Translations under genes and position numbers: made by a program | Notes under the pieces: generated by a model | What the model saw: only the letters and a program-made list of their open reading frames with translations | Databases searched by the model: none | What the model was told of the DNA's origin: nothing | Assembly (NCBI GenBank): GCA_947462335.1 | Contig: OX381714.1 | Location: 22,726,618 to 22,790,617, forward strand | Origin: Harmothoe impar | Lineage: Eukaryota; Annelida; Polychaeta; Phyllodocida; Polynoidae | Length of the DNA: 64,000 nucleotides | Reading direction: 5' to 3' | Part shown: piece by piece, positions 1-13,155 of the stretch | Position numbering within the stretch: position 1 is the first letter of the stretch | How the letters are laid out: each line of letters opens with the position of its first letter

Positions 1-1047
1 TTGGCCCACTTTTTTGTATTGAAATAGTTCTCTAAGATTTAATGATTTCAAATATGGTTTAGAACATCACCATGCTTATCCCTTTGCCAAAAGTGGAATT
101 TAGTCACCACAACAGTTGGGACACTATCAAACTTCAAAAGAGTGTATTTCGTATTTTTGATGGTGTAAATCGCTTTTAGACAGGTGCAGGCGCTATCCGC
201 AAAGCTGATAATCGATTTTAATTGACCAAAGGTCAATTTTTTGATTTCATATAATTTACTTTTGGAAATGCAACTTCCCTATTTTTTCAAAATGTTGTCT
301 ATGGATTTGAGGATTTCTAATCTAATTTTACTTCTTTATATATCATCTTGATCTCTGCAGATCAACTAAAACCTTTGTTGACATGGGTTCACTGTCATTA
401 TTGAAACATACTAGGTAAAAAAAGAATGAAATAGTCACTCGCTCCATTTTTTCACATACAGTGTATTCAAACTGAGTACACAAAAATAAATGATCAAATA
501 AAAACTGAAGCCTATATAATGGACTATATTTTTCAAAAGCGAAGGCATGTTAGCTTTAGGAGACAGGTAGGGAAGGGGGCAGAGAGTCAGGTAGGGGAGT
601 AGGAGGGTGGCAGGGAGAGAGACAAGTAAGGCACAGAGAGGCAGGCAGATACAGAGGGAGAGAACGGACAGAGAGGGGGGCAGGGACCAGCGTTCACGGG
701 GATTACATGCATTGCCATTTGGCAGCATTATGTAATGCTCAGTTCCAACAAACTACAGCATTAATAAACTGACGTACAAGCCTGACTCTTGTACAAGCCG
801 CACCCCTAACTTGGGAGAATGCTATAAGCCGCACAAGAGGTCTAAGAAATGCTAATTTAGTACTGGCCAATACTAGAAAAAGACCTTGTATAAGCCTACT
901 CTCACGCTACTATGCGAGAATTTATGGTATGCACTGTCTTTTTGTCAGATGCATGAATACAGCAGTTGCATGTAACTTGTGTCATCTTCAACGAGTTAAG
1001 GACAACACTGATTCAGTGCTATGGGTCCTATGGCATCTAGGACATAC
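1..1047. other. Non-coding stretch left of the first KLHL gene
   Basis: I see no supported coding exon here on either strand. The last coding exon of the KLHL gene at 1048-3431 would be expected on the minus strand in this direction. I looked for its counterpart, using the last exons at 4079-4354 and 8183-8458 as guides, and did not find it, so it is probably outside the window. About 545-690 is strongly purine-rich on the plus strand with GGCAG/GAGAG runs and is low-complexity. About 765-900 contains fragments of the AAGCCG/CTTATA dispersed repeat seen elsewhere in the window. Confidence 0.6.
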
Positions 1048-3431
1048 CTTAACGTCCTCAAAGACCTCGTTGCCCACGTAGTTGACGCCGCCGGCTACCA
1101 GTAGGTGGCGCCCCGTGGACACCATACAGTGGTAGCTGCGGGAGTACCGCATGGCCGCCCGCTCCCTCCACTCGTCCCGCCCTGGGTCGTAGTGCCACAC
1201 CCGGTCCAGGTGCCCCCGGTACGGCCCCTTGAACCCCCCACTCACGTACACATGGCCATGGTGGGTCGCACCTGCATAGAGACAGGCAGCCAAAACATAT
1301 AAATGAGCATTGCTCTGCTTTAGTTTCTAAGATTATCAAAGAAAAATCCTCTATTTTTCAACAATGGGGCGGAGTGATATGGTAGATTTTTGAGCAGTGC
1401 AGTTCACATTATTCAGATCCCCTCCACCCTTGATCCCTGTAAAGGGTTGACATTACCCCACCTATCAATGCATCAAGAAACGGTGACTTTTTCATAATAA
1501 AGTTGTATTTACGTTAGTAGTAGCAGAATCTTCATAACATTGTCTATAATTGCCATGTTTGCAAACATATTATATCAGGAGATTCACAGGACAATTATCT
1601 TTCAAATAGGGAATATTAGAACAGAGAATTTTGAGGTTATCTTTATAAATTTGTCAGTCAAGCATCAGAAATGTTCAAAAACTTTATAAACAACTTTTCT
1701 GAAAACTCACCATTTATTGCTGCATTGATCTATTGAAGGGGCCCAGATATTTCGATTAATTTTAGTCCTGGTGTGTTGCATTCTAATTCTGACTTTAAAC
1801 TGACAGCTGGTGTGCATGCACACCCCTTACTATGATGTCAGCTCCTACCTGCATGCTCATGGAGTCCCACCTCCAGCCCGGACTTCTGTTCCCATGTATC
1901 AGCTACAATGTCGTAGCGCTCCACACTGCGGCTGACGGTGTCGGGCCGCACCCAGCCCCCCACCGCGTACAGGCAGTCACCCACAGCCCCCAGGTAGAAC
2001 AGGCTGCGAGGCTGCTCCATACTAGACATCTAGATGGAGCAACAAGTTTTTGATACAAAATTTATGTTGAATGAATTAATGATATATGACAATAAAATGT
2101 ATAGCAAGGTACATGTAATTGAAACATACATTAGTCAAAGATGTCTTAAATGTGTTTCATTATCGAACTATCTAATTTCTTAACTATAAATAAAATTCAG
2201 TTTGGTAGTTTACAGCATACAAGGCTAAAAAAGGAGGAAGAAGAAAGAAAAATACAGGGCTATTAGTGATTCATCCACTTTTTGGTTACATTGACTGTAA
2301 TCACTAAAACTGTATTTAGTAAGTTATTAACACTAATCTTTTAGATATTCTAGTGGCAACAGTAATATGTCCTACCGTAGACCACTTGCAGGTCCTGGTG
2401 TCCATACAGTAGACTTCCCGACTGGTATGGCGGCCATCTTGGCAGTACTGAGTCTGTCCTCCAGCGACAAACACAAAGACTCCGACCACCACCACGCTCT
2501 GCTCACACAGCGGGCGTGGCAGGCGGGGACAGCGCTTTGTCTGTGGATGACAGCTCCACGTTAACTCCTGCTGATCCACATCACACAGACCGTCTCGCGA
2601 GGTGATCATTAAACGACTTGTGGAGTTGTTGGATTTGGTGAATCCTCCAATGGCAATGGCACATGCGGTCATTCTACGAGGTATGGCTTTGTGCCCAAGG
2701 TCCTTTTTCAGGATGAGTCGGGGGTTTTGCACACATTGATTAGCGACCGATATATCATTCCACACCTTACAGTGGGTGTTTATGTGCAGAGATTCAAGCT
2801 GACCAAGGCAGGCGTCTAATTCTTGGCCGTCCATTAATGGAAAACGTATACAGTCAAGCACGCTATCAACAATTCTAATATCATCAACGCTTTCCGCCTT
2901 TGTCAGCCAATGTATTGCAGCATTGAATACACTCATCTCCTGTTCTACACATAACCCACCCTGAAGCAGCTGAGTCATTGTATCCAGCTCCAGCTCTGTG
3001 AAGTCTTCATTTTGACTCACTTCCTCAAAGTTGCTGCACATGAAGGCCAATGCAGATTCTGCAACATCTTCAAGTAAATACTCCTCTGCGAGGTCATGTA
3101 TTTTGAAGCAGTCATCACAGGAGAGATGTTGCACCAGTGTGTCTGAACAGAGGGCCGTGAGCCGGGACATCTGTAAATAGGTGCTTACCTCCAGCACTTT
3201 AGATACACATTCTATTGTATCAGGAACCTCCTTTTTTTGTATAAAATCTAAAGCCAGTGCTATGCCTTCAGAGGATAGTGTTGGTAAGGTTGTCTGATTC
3301 TCCCGGGATTCTTTCATTCCACTATTGAAAAGCGCCTTAAAGAAGTCGCTATGCTCTTCGAGCTCTGTTTTTGGGGCATGGAATGTTTCACCGTCAGAAG
3401 ACACAATACAAACTTTCTCTGGTGAATCCAT
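1048..3431 (-). CDS. KLHL-type BTB-BACK-Kelch protein, gene A (3' end missing)
   Basis: A Kelch-like protein; the family usually acts as a substrate adaptor for Cullin-3 ubiquitin ligases, and no specific substrate can be inferred here. Coding exons on the minus strand: 3431-2376 (352 codons, ends phase 0, donor GTAGGA), 2029-1849 (181 nt, ends phase 1, donor GTAGGA) and 1271-1048 (224 nt, ends phase 0, donor GTATGT). Exon 1 carries a BTB domain (about residues 5-110, with HSDFFKALFNSGMKES), a BACK domain (about 115-240) and the first Kelch repeat. Later exons give Kelch blades such as LYAVGGW and VYVSGGF. The ATG at 3431 is chosen because the paralogues start at the same MxSPE motif. A 5'UTR acceptor (polypyrimidine tract then CAG) lies at about 3490. 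By comparison with genes B and C, one final exon of about 92 codons is missing and should lie left of the window. Confidence 0.85.
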
Positions 3432-3489
3432 TCTCTGTATTGTTTTCCAAGATTAGTGGTGGGAGTACTCATCATATAAGTAAATATTC

Positions 3490-4078
3490 CTGGAGAAGGA
3501 GAGAAAGAAAATACTACATTTAATTATTACCAATGGTTACAGTAAGAAATTTTATAATTACTACTCTCAGAAAGAATGCCAGTCTAAAGCATCACAGAAA
3601 CACACTAGAAACTGTATAGCACATATCTCCCTCTCCAGGAATATCACACCACTCACAAATTAGGTTATTGAACTCCAGTAATGCTGAGGTTCATAAATCT
3701 TTATATATTGGGAACAACCCAAAGCTGTTTTCATCCCATTAACAGATTCACAGGGAGGTAAATCTGCGTAGTGAAACACTTTACTTGGCATTGAGATAAT
3801 TATTTATGTTTTCAATTATATTCTTCTGCTTCAAATCAAACAGTGCCCAATGATTATGATAGATTTAAATATTCTTTTTCATCCACACAGTAAATTGATG
3901 TGGCCTACTGAAAATTATAACCATCTACAATTCATAATGAGAAGAAACTAACAGGTAACTCAAACGATTTATTTCATTTTACATATCATTTATTGTCATC
4001 CTCGTATTTCCTGCAACTGGCTTTTGACCCTCGGCCACAGCCTTCAATTTGAATGGTTTGTGGAAGAAAATGAGTTCA
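3490..4078. other. Intergenic or 5'UTR-intron DNA between KLHL genes A and B
   Basis: AT-rich DNA without a supported gene. The right part is just beyond the stop codon of gene B. The left part contains the presumed 5'UTR intron of gene A; a second CTCCAGGAATAT segment near 3635 resembles the one at about 3489, so a small local duplication is possible. Confidence 0.4.
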
Positions 4079-6895
4079 TTAGCGATCAAACATAGAGACA
4101 AAGTCTTCAGGCAGATATGTTTCTATAGATTCATAGTAGTATGTTTTCTTATTGTCCAGTACTTTTTCAGTCCATTCTGCAGTAGCAATATCATATATCT
4201 GCACATAGTTGTGGTCCGAGTCCTGTGCAAATGAATGTCCTCCAAACAGATATATTTTGTTATCTATCTCGTGGGAAGTCATGCAGCTGGCAAAGCGGGG
4301 CATCTGCCGGAGAACAGTCCACTGGTCACTTGACGGGCAGTACATCTCACTCGCCTTAAAAGTTAAATGAAAACAATGTGTGAAACAAGAAACTTCAATG
4401 TTATGAACCAAGATGGCAGATGATAATTTGCCACAACTTCCCATTCTATCGCCAATTCAATGTCAGAAAATTATTATGAGAAAGGCTATCAGTATTTCTT
4501 TTGAATGAAAATGATTGTATCTTATCTGTCACCATGCCTGTCCAACCCTATTAGTATTCATGGATCCAATAACTCATCTAAGAATTCTGTTTTAATGTGA
4601 AATAATTTCAGTCATAAATAGGCGACCAGATTTTTGTTAAAAATTCCCCAAATAGATGTTGACGCTAACTGGTCCGCTGACAAGCAAGATAATACAAACC
4701 TTAACATCCTCAAAGATGTCACCAACAATTCTGACTCCGCCCATGACAAAGATACACTCCTTGTTGGACACCATGCAGTGGAAGCTGCGGGAGTAGGACA
4801 TCGGGCTCCTCTCAGACCAGGAGTCTGTGTCAGGGTTATAGCTCCACATCCGGTTGAGATAACCTTGTCGAGAGCCGCGGTTACCTCCGCTGACATAGAT
4901 GTTGCCAATATGACAGCAGCCTATGAATAGAATGTAAATTGGGATAGACCAACAAGAATACAGACAGACAATTTAGTATGGTACATGCTAGCTGGGTAGA
5001 AGCAGTATTTTTGATTGAATTTTGTACTTTCAGGTGTATTTTATAAAACCTTCAATTTCAGAATGATAGAATGTAGCACTTTTGATTATCATTGGATTAT
5101 TTATTCACTGTGTTAATGAAAACATTTTACCAAAGGTGTGGTGTGGTTTTAGTGGTTGCATTAACTCCTAAGGTATTAGCTATGGTGGTCCAAATGATTG
5201 AATTTGATCATGATAAGAATAAAATGACATCACATTTACTATGCCATGAATTATTATAATTGCATATGAATAGCAGCTGTCAATACAATAATACCATGGC
5301 AATATACATATAATATTGCTGAGGTTGACTATGATAGGGGCTGTGCTAAATTATGAACATTAGATAGCGCATGTTTCCCTACCAGCATGCTCACTGAGAC
5401 CTATTTCTAGGCTGCTGACATAAGTCCAGGTATTGTCATGAGGGTTGTACCTCTCCACTGTAGGGGTAGCCACCCGCGGACATACGTTCCCTGCCACAGC
5501 ATACACATAGTTATTGATGGCACAGAGATAGAAGAGACAGCGTTGGGTGTCCATAGGACAAACCTGTGAGAAAATTGGGAAATATAAAACAAAAGGAGAG
5601 TCATTAGTTATCTGATCATGATTGAAATTAGTTACATAATTTTGATGATTGAAAGTATTCTATAAATAGACAATAGACATTTTAACAGAAAATATATTAA
5701 ACTTGTTAAACTTTATATGGTTTGTTAGATGTGCATCATATTGATAAATATTTAAAAAATTCATTTTAATATATTATACTTCTCACGGCATTGATTCAAT
5801 CAAAATAATGAGTGACTTAAAGTATTCACTCTAATGAGAGATTACCTTTGTCCACTTGTTGAGTCGGGTGTCGTATCTGTGCACTTTCCTGGTGATGCTC
5901 CTGCCAGCGACCGAGTAGTGAGTCTGGCCACCTGCCACGTAGAGAAACACTCCGAGAAGTGCTAATCTGTATTCGCAAAGTTTGGTTGGTAGTTTGGGGT
6001 AGCCTGCCCTCGGAGTACAATACCTCCACGTCACATTGGCAGTTTCAGAATCACAGATCTCCTTGATAGGGGTAACCATCATCCTCGTGGTGGAGGCCAT
6101 TGATTGGGTTAATCCACCTAGCTTTAATAAACAGCGGGATAACCGTCGCGGCATCACCCACTCACCCATGTACTTTCTGATGATCAGAAGCGGTTCAGAT
6201 AATATATCCTGAGCAGTAGCAATGTCAGAAATTACCTTCAGACTGTCCATGGCCAATGACTTCACTTCCTGAAGACATTTGTTTAATTCAGCCTCTGTCA
6301 TCAACGGGAAGCGAACACACGAGAATATCCTGTCCACTGCACGTGATTCTGTGATGTGATTCTGGACTATCCAGTTATATGAAACTTCAAACACTTCCAT
6401 TTCTGATACAACACAAAGCTTGCTACGCAGCAGTTCAATCATATCCTCCTGGTTGATAGCAGAAAAGTCTGCTTTGTTTTTTGTTATAACACTAAAATTA
6501 TCCCTCATGTATCCTAGCGCAAGGTCCTTTAACTGTGGAAGTATGAACTGATTTCCAAGTTCTAGTATATTGAAGCAAGTATCACAGGACAGGATATTCT
6601 CCAATTCCTGAGCACAAAAGTTTGTGAGTTTATCCATCTGGAGATAAGTGCACACTTCTAAAATATCAGTGATGGAGTCCAATGAGCATTTCATAGTCCC
6701 ATTTTGCATGAACTCCACTGCAGATTTTAATCCAGCTGAAGACAAAGTGGGTAGATCAATACGCGTCTCCTGAGATTCTCTCATCCCGCTATTAAACAGA
6801 GCAGTGAAAAAGTCACTATGCTCGGATAGGGTCTGTTTACATATTGGAAAGTCATGGCTCTCTGAAGAGACCATGCAGACTTCTGGGGAAGCCAT
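4079..6895 (-). CDS. KLHL-type BTB-BACK-Kelch protein, gene B (complete)
   Basis: Complete four-exon Kelch-like gene of 575 codons plus stop, a normal length for KLHL proteins. Minus-strand coding exons: 6895-5846 (350 codons, donor GTAATC), 5563-5383 (181 nt), 4920-4700 (221 nt) and 4354-4079 (276 nt including TAA). Intron phases are 0, 1 and 0. Order of domains: BTB (about 5-110), BACK (about 115-240), then Kelch repeats with FLYVAGGQ, NVYAVAGN-like, IYVSGGN, IFVMGGV and IYLFGGHS. An in-frame ATG seven codons upstream (6916) would also work; 6895 is preferred because the paralogues begin at the equivalent MxSPE. A strong 5'UTR acceptor (pyrimidines, TTGCAG) lies at 6992. The protein is probably cytoplasmic and a Cullin-3 adaptor; that role comes from the family, not from this sequence. 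Confidence 0.9.
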
Positions 6896-6991
6896 TCTGA
6901 GATCAACACTGCTCATATAGTAATGAAATCATTCTTGATATGAGAAAAATATGTCATTTCTTCAATATCTCCTCCAAGGGCATTCTGTGGT

Positions 6992-8182
6992 CTGCAACAA
7001 GAAGACACATCAAAGTTGATCTAGGTTTGATTTTAAATGTCTATGATACATTAGAATAGTCTAGGTTGAAAATATGACTATTTGACCTAATAAGCACCCT
7101 CTCCCAAATAAGCCCCCCCCCCTTTTTTCTAATGTTTCTCAGATTTTGTTACTGTTATCAGTTATGTGATATGGAGCATTTCATACATATGCAGGTTTAA
7201 GGTGAAACCAAGTGAAGTCATTGGGGGTGATTAAAACCATGTAGAAGTCTCGGAGAAGGGCCAGGAAATGAATATTTGAGGCCCATTTTTCCACTCAAAA
7301 CTATATTTTAAGCACCCATGGGCTTATAACATCGAATACAGTATATGAATATAAGATATGGATAGCGCATCTGACATAATAAACGTCTATATTTTTATGG
7401 CACTTTGGTACTTAAAGTGTAATCTTTTCCTAGTCTATAAAATGCCCCTAATAGGGGGAGGGTGGTTATTACGCTGAATACAGTACACCCAATGCTCCAG
7501 TCGTACCAAGATATTTATAAATGTGGAGTCCTGACTACCTGGACGCTTATACAAGACCAGTGCTTTTCAAAACCTCATGCTTGATCATAAAGGTATGATA
7601 AGCCTAATAAGATAATAAATTCTAAAAATACTTGGTTTATATCTGGAGTTTTACGGAGGTTATAATTATGTTGTTATTGGAACAGTATAACTGTCAAGTG
7701 TACTACTACTATTACTCCTGCAGTCGTCTGCTACTCAGACGCTGCAGTCGGTTCCGGGTCCCTCTCCTAGGGGTCACCTGGGTGGCACATTCCACAATCC
7801 ACCCCCGTGACCTGGTTAGCATTCAAAGACACTGGGGCCAGGTACAGCCATATTTTTTTCATAGGAATTATATTTAAACAACAAAATCAATTTACATTAT
7901 TAACATTTTATTTCTCTTTTATTTATGATTTACTGCGATCTGCTATTACCGCATTCAACATAATTAGCACACGTACTTAATAAGTGCACCCCCACTTTTC
8001 TTGGCAGAAATTTAGATTATAAACAACTCAGAAGCAACCCTCTATTTTGGGCTATTAAACTTTGATATACTAGAGATGTTTTGACAACATTCTGTTTAAT
8101 GCACTGTGCACTAATTACGTCAAATACAATGTACCATCTGCCACCAATTATGATATTGAATCAATGCAAGAAAAATATTTCA
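6992..8182. other. Intergenic DNA between KLHL genes B and C
   Basis: No supported gene. Contains a C run near 7117-7126 and AT-rich DNA. Near 7320 there is a copy of the dispersed GCTTATAACATCGAATAC motif that recurs at about 25074. The 81-codon plus-strand ORF at 7632-7877 has no recognisable motif and looks like chance. Confidence 0.5.
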
Positions 8183-11100
8183 TTAGCGATTAAACTTAGA
8201 GACAAAGTCTTCAGGCAGATATGTTTCTATAGCTTGATAGTAGTAAATATTTTTATTGTCCAGTTCTTTTTCAGTCCATTCCTCAGTAGCAATATCATAT
8301 ATCTGCACATAGTGGTGGTTTGCTCTCGTGGCAAATGAGTGTCCTCCGAACAGATATATTTTGTTATCTATCTCATGATAGGTCATACAACTGGCAAAGT
8401 GGGGCATCTGACAGAGTAGGGTCCACTGGTCGCTTGATGAGCAGTACATCTCACACGCCTGAAAAAGTTATTGTAAATGTTTTTATTAATGTCACATATA
8501 AAAACAAGCATAAAGGGCAAGATTTTGGAATATATTCAAGTGTTATAACATCAGTATGGGAGTTATGTATAAATGTGGGTTACTCTACGAAAAATTTAAA
8601 AGAAGTCTAGTGGGGACGGGAAAAACTGATAATTTAATGGTCACATTTAAATCCTTTACATACATACCATGACATCCTCAAAGGCATCATCACCGAGGTA
8701 GTTGACTCCACCCATAACAAAGATATGCTCCCTATTGGACACCATGCAGTGATAGCTGCGGGAGTGGGTCATCGGGCTCCTCTCAGACCATGTGTCCATA
8801 TCAGGGTCGTAACTCCACACCCGGCTCAGATGGCCTTGTTCAGACCCCTGGTACCCTCCACTGACATAGATGTTACCTTTATGACAGCAGCCTGCAAAAT
8901 GATAAATATATTCTAAAAGTATAGGGATCAGGGATCAGTTTACAGGATTCTATTCTAATGTACTGGGAAGGGGGGGCCTCAGTGCACAATGTACTCTCAG
9001 TGCACAATGTACTCTCAGATGATGTCATACATATTGTGGTTTTTGCATTTGGCATATATAAGCGCTGGGGTCACAAATAGGCACTGGGGTTTAGGATCCT
9101 GAGTGCTTATACAGGCAAATAAAGTATGCAGGCAGTGATTGAGCTGTCTATGTGCATGGATAATGTACAAAGCCTATTGGCAGTAGATACTCATACCCTG
9201 CGATATGTTACACTTTATTAAAAAGACTCTTATTCAAGTACAGGCTCATGCTGCTATGACATTATGGATGAACTCTAAAAATATGTCAAAATAAATAAGT
9301 CTGCAAATAAATTGAATGTAATACAATGGTGACACAACAATGAAATCATGAGACGAGCCTAGGTTACACATTGAGCACTGTAACTAGTCAGGTTTTCTTA
9401 CCCGCATGTTCATTGAGGCCTATTTCCAAGCTTCTGACATAAGTCCAGGTGTCATCATGAGGGTTGTACCTCTCCACTGTAGGGGTAGCCACCCGCGGAC
9501 ATACATTCCCTCCTACAGCGTACAGGTACTTGTTAACTGCACAGAGATAAAAGAGACATCGACGGGTCCCCATTGGACAAACCTGTAATAAAATGTACTA
9601 CTTGAATGTTCATATATCAAATGGATTCATTAGTAGAAATAGAAGATGTGTATTAAAATGACTCAAAAATACATACATTTTAATTGCAATAATTGTATCA
9701 TTTTCCATTCCTTTAAAGGTTTGTATGAATTAACAACACCAAATAAAATTTGTCTCATATGCAAGGTTTTAGGGTAAATTACATATTTGAGGTTCTTTGC
9801 ATATATAAGTTTGCATCATTAAACACAATTAAAAACCTTCAAAAGTGTATAGATTTATCAAATTCAATTTATTTACATATAATCACGTTACCATGCTACT
9901 GGGTTTTACTTTGTGATGAACCATGCTAGATTTTTGAGCAATATAATGCTTTAATGCACAATGCTGTTTTATCGGCATGATGTACGACTGCAGCCCTGGC
10001 AGTAAACTCACCAGCACTGCAGGCATGCATCATGTTGACTGTACCAGGTTGATATACTCCTGAAGGATCAGTGTGATACAGCAGTCTAATGCTGGCAAGT
10101 TACTCACTGGGTTGCAGTGGTGCATCAAGATAACAAATGAATATAAAGCCTTGAGGTGTCATGTAACCATAAGAGAGTTAATCGACAGCAAAACTTACCT
10201 GCGCCCATTTGTTGAGTCGGGTGTCATATCTGTATACTTTGTTGGTTGTGTGTCTTCCCCCGATTGAGTACTGAGTCTGGCCTCCTGCCATGTAGAGAAA
10301 CGGTCCTACAAGTACTAGACTCTGTTCACACAGTTGTGTCGGTAGCTTGGGGGAGCCCTTACCAGGGGTAAGATACCTCCAGGCAACACAATCAGTCTCA
10401 GCGTCACACATGTCCTGAACCGGGGTAACCATCATCCTATTGGTAACACTACTGGAGCGCGTTACCCCACCAAGCTTAAATAAACAGCGGGATAACCGTC
10501 GCGGCATCACCCACTCACCCATGTCTTCTCGTACAATGAGAAGTGGGTCAGTTAATATATCCTGGGCAGTAGCAATGTCAGACTAGGATTAAAAGTTTTA
10601 GAATCGAGGAAATCCACACCATAGGTGTAGTGGCCGGCTTCCATCAAGGATTCTGGATTACATATATTATACTACACAACGTAATTATAATTGATGCACT
10701 AATGCTGCATGATTGCATCACGGTTCACTGTCTTAAAACCCTTTCTTAAAGGATTAGTGAATGCATTGCGGTTCACATGAAGCACCATGCTTTCCTCAAA
10801 GGGTCATAATTAGTGTGGCGAGATACGGATGCATGAATGCATCACGGTCCACTTGAAGCGCCATGCTTTCCTTAAAGGGTTAGTGTGCAGAGGCCATGTT
10901 CACTTTTCCGTAAGGTTTCAACAGGAGCTGCGCGTCCATAGGTTTAGCATTGGGTGCTTTGCTTTTTACACCCTACATACATAGGCTCTATGGTCTCCCG
11001 CCCTTCAGCATTGCACTCCGCCAGAGTGATCCTAACCCTGCGTCGTCCCTGCGTCGTCTGCTCGTTCCCCTTACGCATTGGACCTTACCTGCAACCATTC

Positions 11101-13047
11101 TATATGTTTTTCACACATCTCTCACCCAGAATGCACTGCTCATTCCGGTCTGCTGAACTTTCAATAGGTACACACTGCCAATACCCTAATGACCTTCACC
11201 TGCCTGGGAACCTGTCGCTATCAGCTTTCTGAGAGCTCCGTACACTGTTGTTCACGCCTCTACCCTCCCCATACACACACTAAACACTGCCATGCGGTTC
11301 TAATTATTAAACTGTATATGACATAGCGAGGCATACACACCATGTTTAAATCCTCAGCTTTTGTCGATCTGCATAGACTTGCACACACCTCATTGATTTA
11401 TTGTTTGTCGTAGTCTTTATGGAATAGTTATTGTAAAAATATAAATATAAATAACTAAATTAGTAGACTGCACAAGTCTAGTCGCAGGCTTCACAGAAAT
11501 TGGCAAAAGGTCTGCACCAACCTTCCACCCCTTCACTCTTATATTTGGCTCTTCCAGGTGAATAACTGCCTAATTTACGCATTGTCGCACCTATGCGCAT
11601 AGGCTTGAACAGCCCAAGTGCAAATAGGTGCGCCGACCTTCCACCCCTTCGGTGTAACAATGGAATTGTCTAGGCGCCCCTCTGCATTGTCTAGGTGTCC
11701 CTAGGCATCTAACACATAATGCAAACAATGCCCCTCTGCCGTCACACCTTGAGGAAACATTGGCATTAAATGTGGAAGGGTAGTGGAGCAAGGTCGGCAC
11801 CCGCCTCAGGTGTGATCACCAACCATTGAGCGCGACTGCCGCTGGGGGGGGGGGGGGGGTAGCATGGTTTGCGCCTTCAAGACCACTCTGGCGGGGTGCA
11901 GTGCTGAGGGGTTAGTATGGCGATGTCAGAAAGCTGACTCCGGCCACCCTGCAAAGGTGCCGTTGTTATTGTGGCCAGCCAGAGCATCAGGTCGTGACTG
12001 CTGCTTGCCAGACGTGTGAAAAACAATTATTGCAGGTAAGGTCTAATGCCAGACCCGGCGCCAGGTGACCTCGGGCTGGTGGGACACGTGTGAACAACAT
12101 ATAGATTGATTGCAGGTAAGGTCTAATGCGTAATGGAAACACACGGACGACGCAGGTAAGGGTGAATGCGCGCTGACGCAGTGCTCGACGCAGCGCACGG
12201 AGTAAAAAGCACACCTCTGCGGATTGCAGTGGTGAAGGGTGGGAGTCTATAGAGCCTGTGTATATAGGGTGCAAAAAGCAAACGAGCCAATGCTAATCCT
12301 ATGGACGCGCAATTCCTGTTGAAACCTTACGGAAAAGTGAACTCATTAACCATGGCCGGGGACTCCGTCGCCGGCCAAAAATACCTTCACGCTGTCTATA
12401 TCTAATGACTTCAATTCCTGAAGGCATTTGTTCAACTCTGTCCCATTCATCAACGGGAACCGAACACATGAGAACATTTTGTCCACTATGTAAGGTTCTT
12501 TGATGTGGTTCTGGGCTAACCACTTCTGTGAAGTCTCAAACACTTCCATTTCTGATACCACAGAAAGTTTGCTTCCCAGTAGTTCCACCACATTATCTTG
12601 GCTAATAGTAGAACACTCTGCCTCTTTTTGTGCAATAATACTAAAATTATCCCTCATGTATCCTAGTGCAAGATTCTTCAACTGTGGAACCATGAACTGA
12701 TCCCCAAGTTCTAGTATATTGAAGCAAGTATCACAGGACAGGATACTATTTAATTCCTGAATACAAAAGTTTGTAAGATTTTTCATCTGGAGATATGTGC
12801 ACACTTCTAAAATATCAGGTATGGAGTCTAATGAACATTCTGTACTTCCATCTTTCATGAACTTCATCGCAGATTGTAATCCAGTAGAAGACAATGTGGG
12901 CAAATTAATATGAGTCTCCTGTGATTCCTTCATCCCGCTGTTAAAAAGGGCAGCGAAAAAGTCACTATGTTCTGAAAGGGTCTGTTTACATATCTGAAAC
13001 TCATCGCTTTCTGAAGAGACTATGCACACTTCTTCTGGGGAATCCAT
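8183..13047 (-). CDS. KLHL-type BTB-BACK-Kelch protein, gene C (first exon split by an insertion)
   Basis: Third Kelch-like paralogue, closest to gene B. Minus-strand coding segments: 13047-12385 (221 codons: BTB and most of BACK), 10582-10199 (128 codons: end of BACK and first Kelch repeat, donor GTAAGT), 9582-9402 (181 nt), 8891-8668 (224 nt, donor GTATGT) and 8458-8183 (276 nt including TAA). Genes A and B have one uninterrupted exon where C has two segments, separated by a 1.8 kb insertion. If 12384-10583 is spliced out (donor AAG|GTATTT, acceptor CCTAG|TCTGAC) the frame is kept. The product is again 575 residues and loses only two residues relative to gene B. Unspliced, the frame stops 11 codons into the insertion (GHG then TAA at about 12346). 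A 5'UTR acceptor (TTGCAG) lies near 13155. It is either functional with a new intron or a recently broken pseudogene. Confidence 0.8.
10583..12384 (-). mobile_element. 1.8 kb insertion inside KLHL gene C exon 1
   Basis: Relative to gene B the coding sequence is cleanly interrupted: plus-strand AATGTCAGA (to 10582) is followed by foreign DNA that ends near 12378, where AAATACCTTCAC resumes. I see no obvious target-site duplication. The left 316 bp (10583-10898) contain repeated blocks with TGCATCACGGTTCAC-like and CCTTAAAGGGTTAGTG-like sequence at about 10708, 10757 and 10832. The rest is a foldback element (10899-12341). No transposase reading frame is visible, so it is non-autonomous. On the coding strand the insertion boundaries coincide with usable splice sites. 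Confidence 0.7.
10899..12341. mobile_element. Foldback (long inverted-repeat) DNA element
   Basis: The left arm begins TTCACTTTTCCGTAAGG at 10899. The right arm ends with its reverse complement at 12341. Similarity with small indels runs about 220-255 bp inward on each side (about 10899-11121 and 12086-12341) and includes shared CCATAGG and GCATTAGACCTTACCTGCAA-like blocks. The centre holds a G run near 11843-11857 and two related CTTCCACCCCTTC segments (about 11530 and 11640). No protein-coding capacity is recognisable. Confidence 0.7.
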
Positions 13048-13155
13048 TTTGAGATATACACTGCTTCAGTAATGAACTTTTCCTCTTGCCATGAGAATAA
13101 AAAAAATCCAACATTTTCCACTTCAAAAATATTTAGGGAGGCATAATCTGCAATT

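Noticed and set aside
435..728. 97-codon minus-strand ORF rich in Leu, Pro and Ser
   Set aside because: It arises from a low-complexity purine-rich stretch; no conserved motif or splice context.
7632..7877. 81-codon plus-strand ORF between KLHL genes
   Set aside because: No motif, no neighbouring splice sites supporting an exon; likely chance.
10950..12274. Several ORFs of 60-95 codons inside the foldback element
   Set aside because: They sit in inverted-repeat arms, read in conflicting frames and show no transposase motif.
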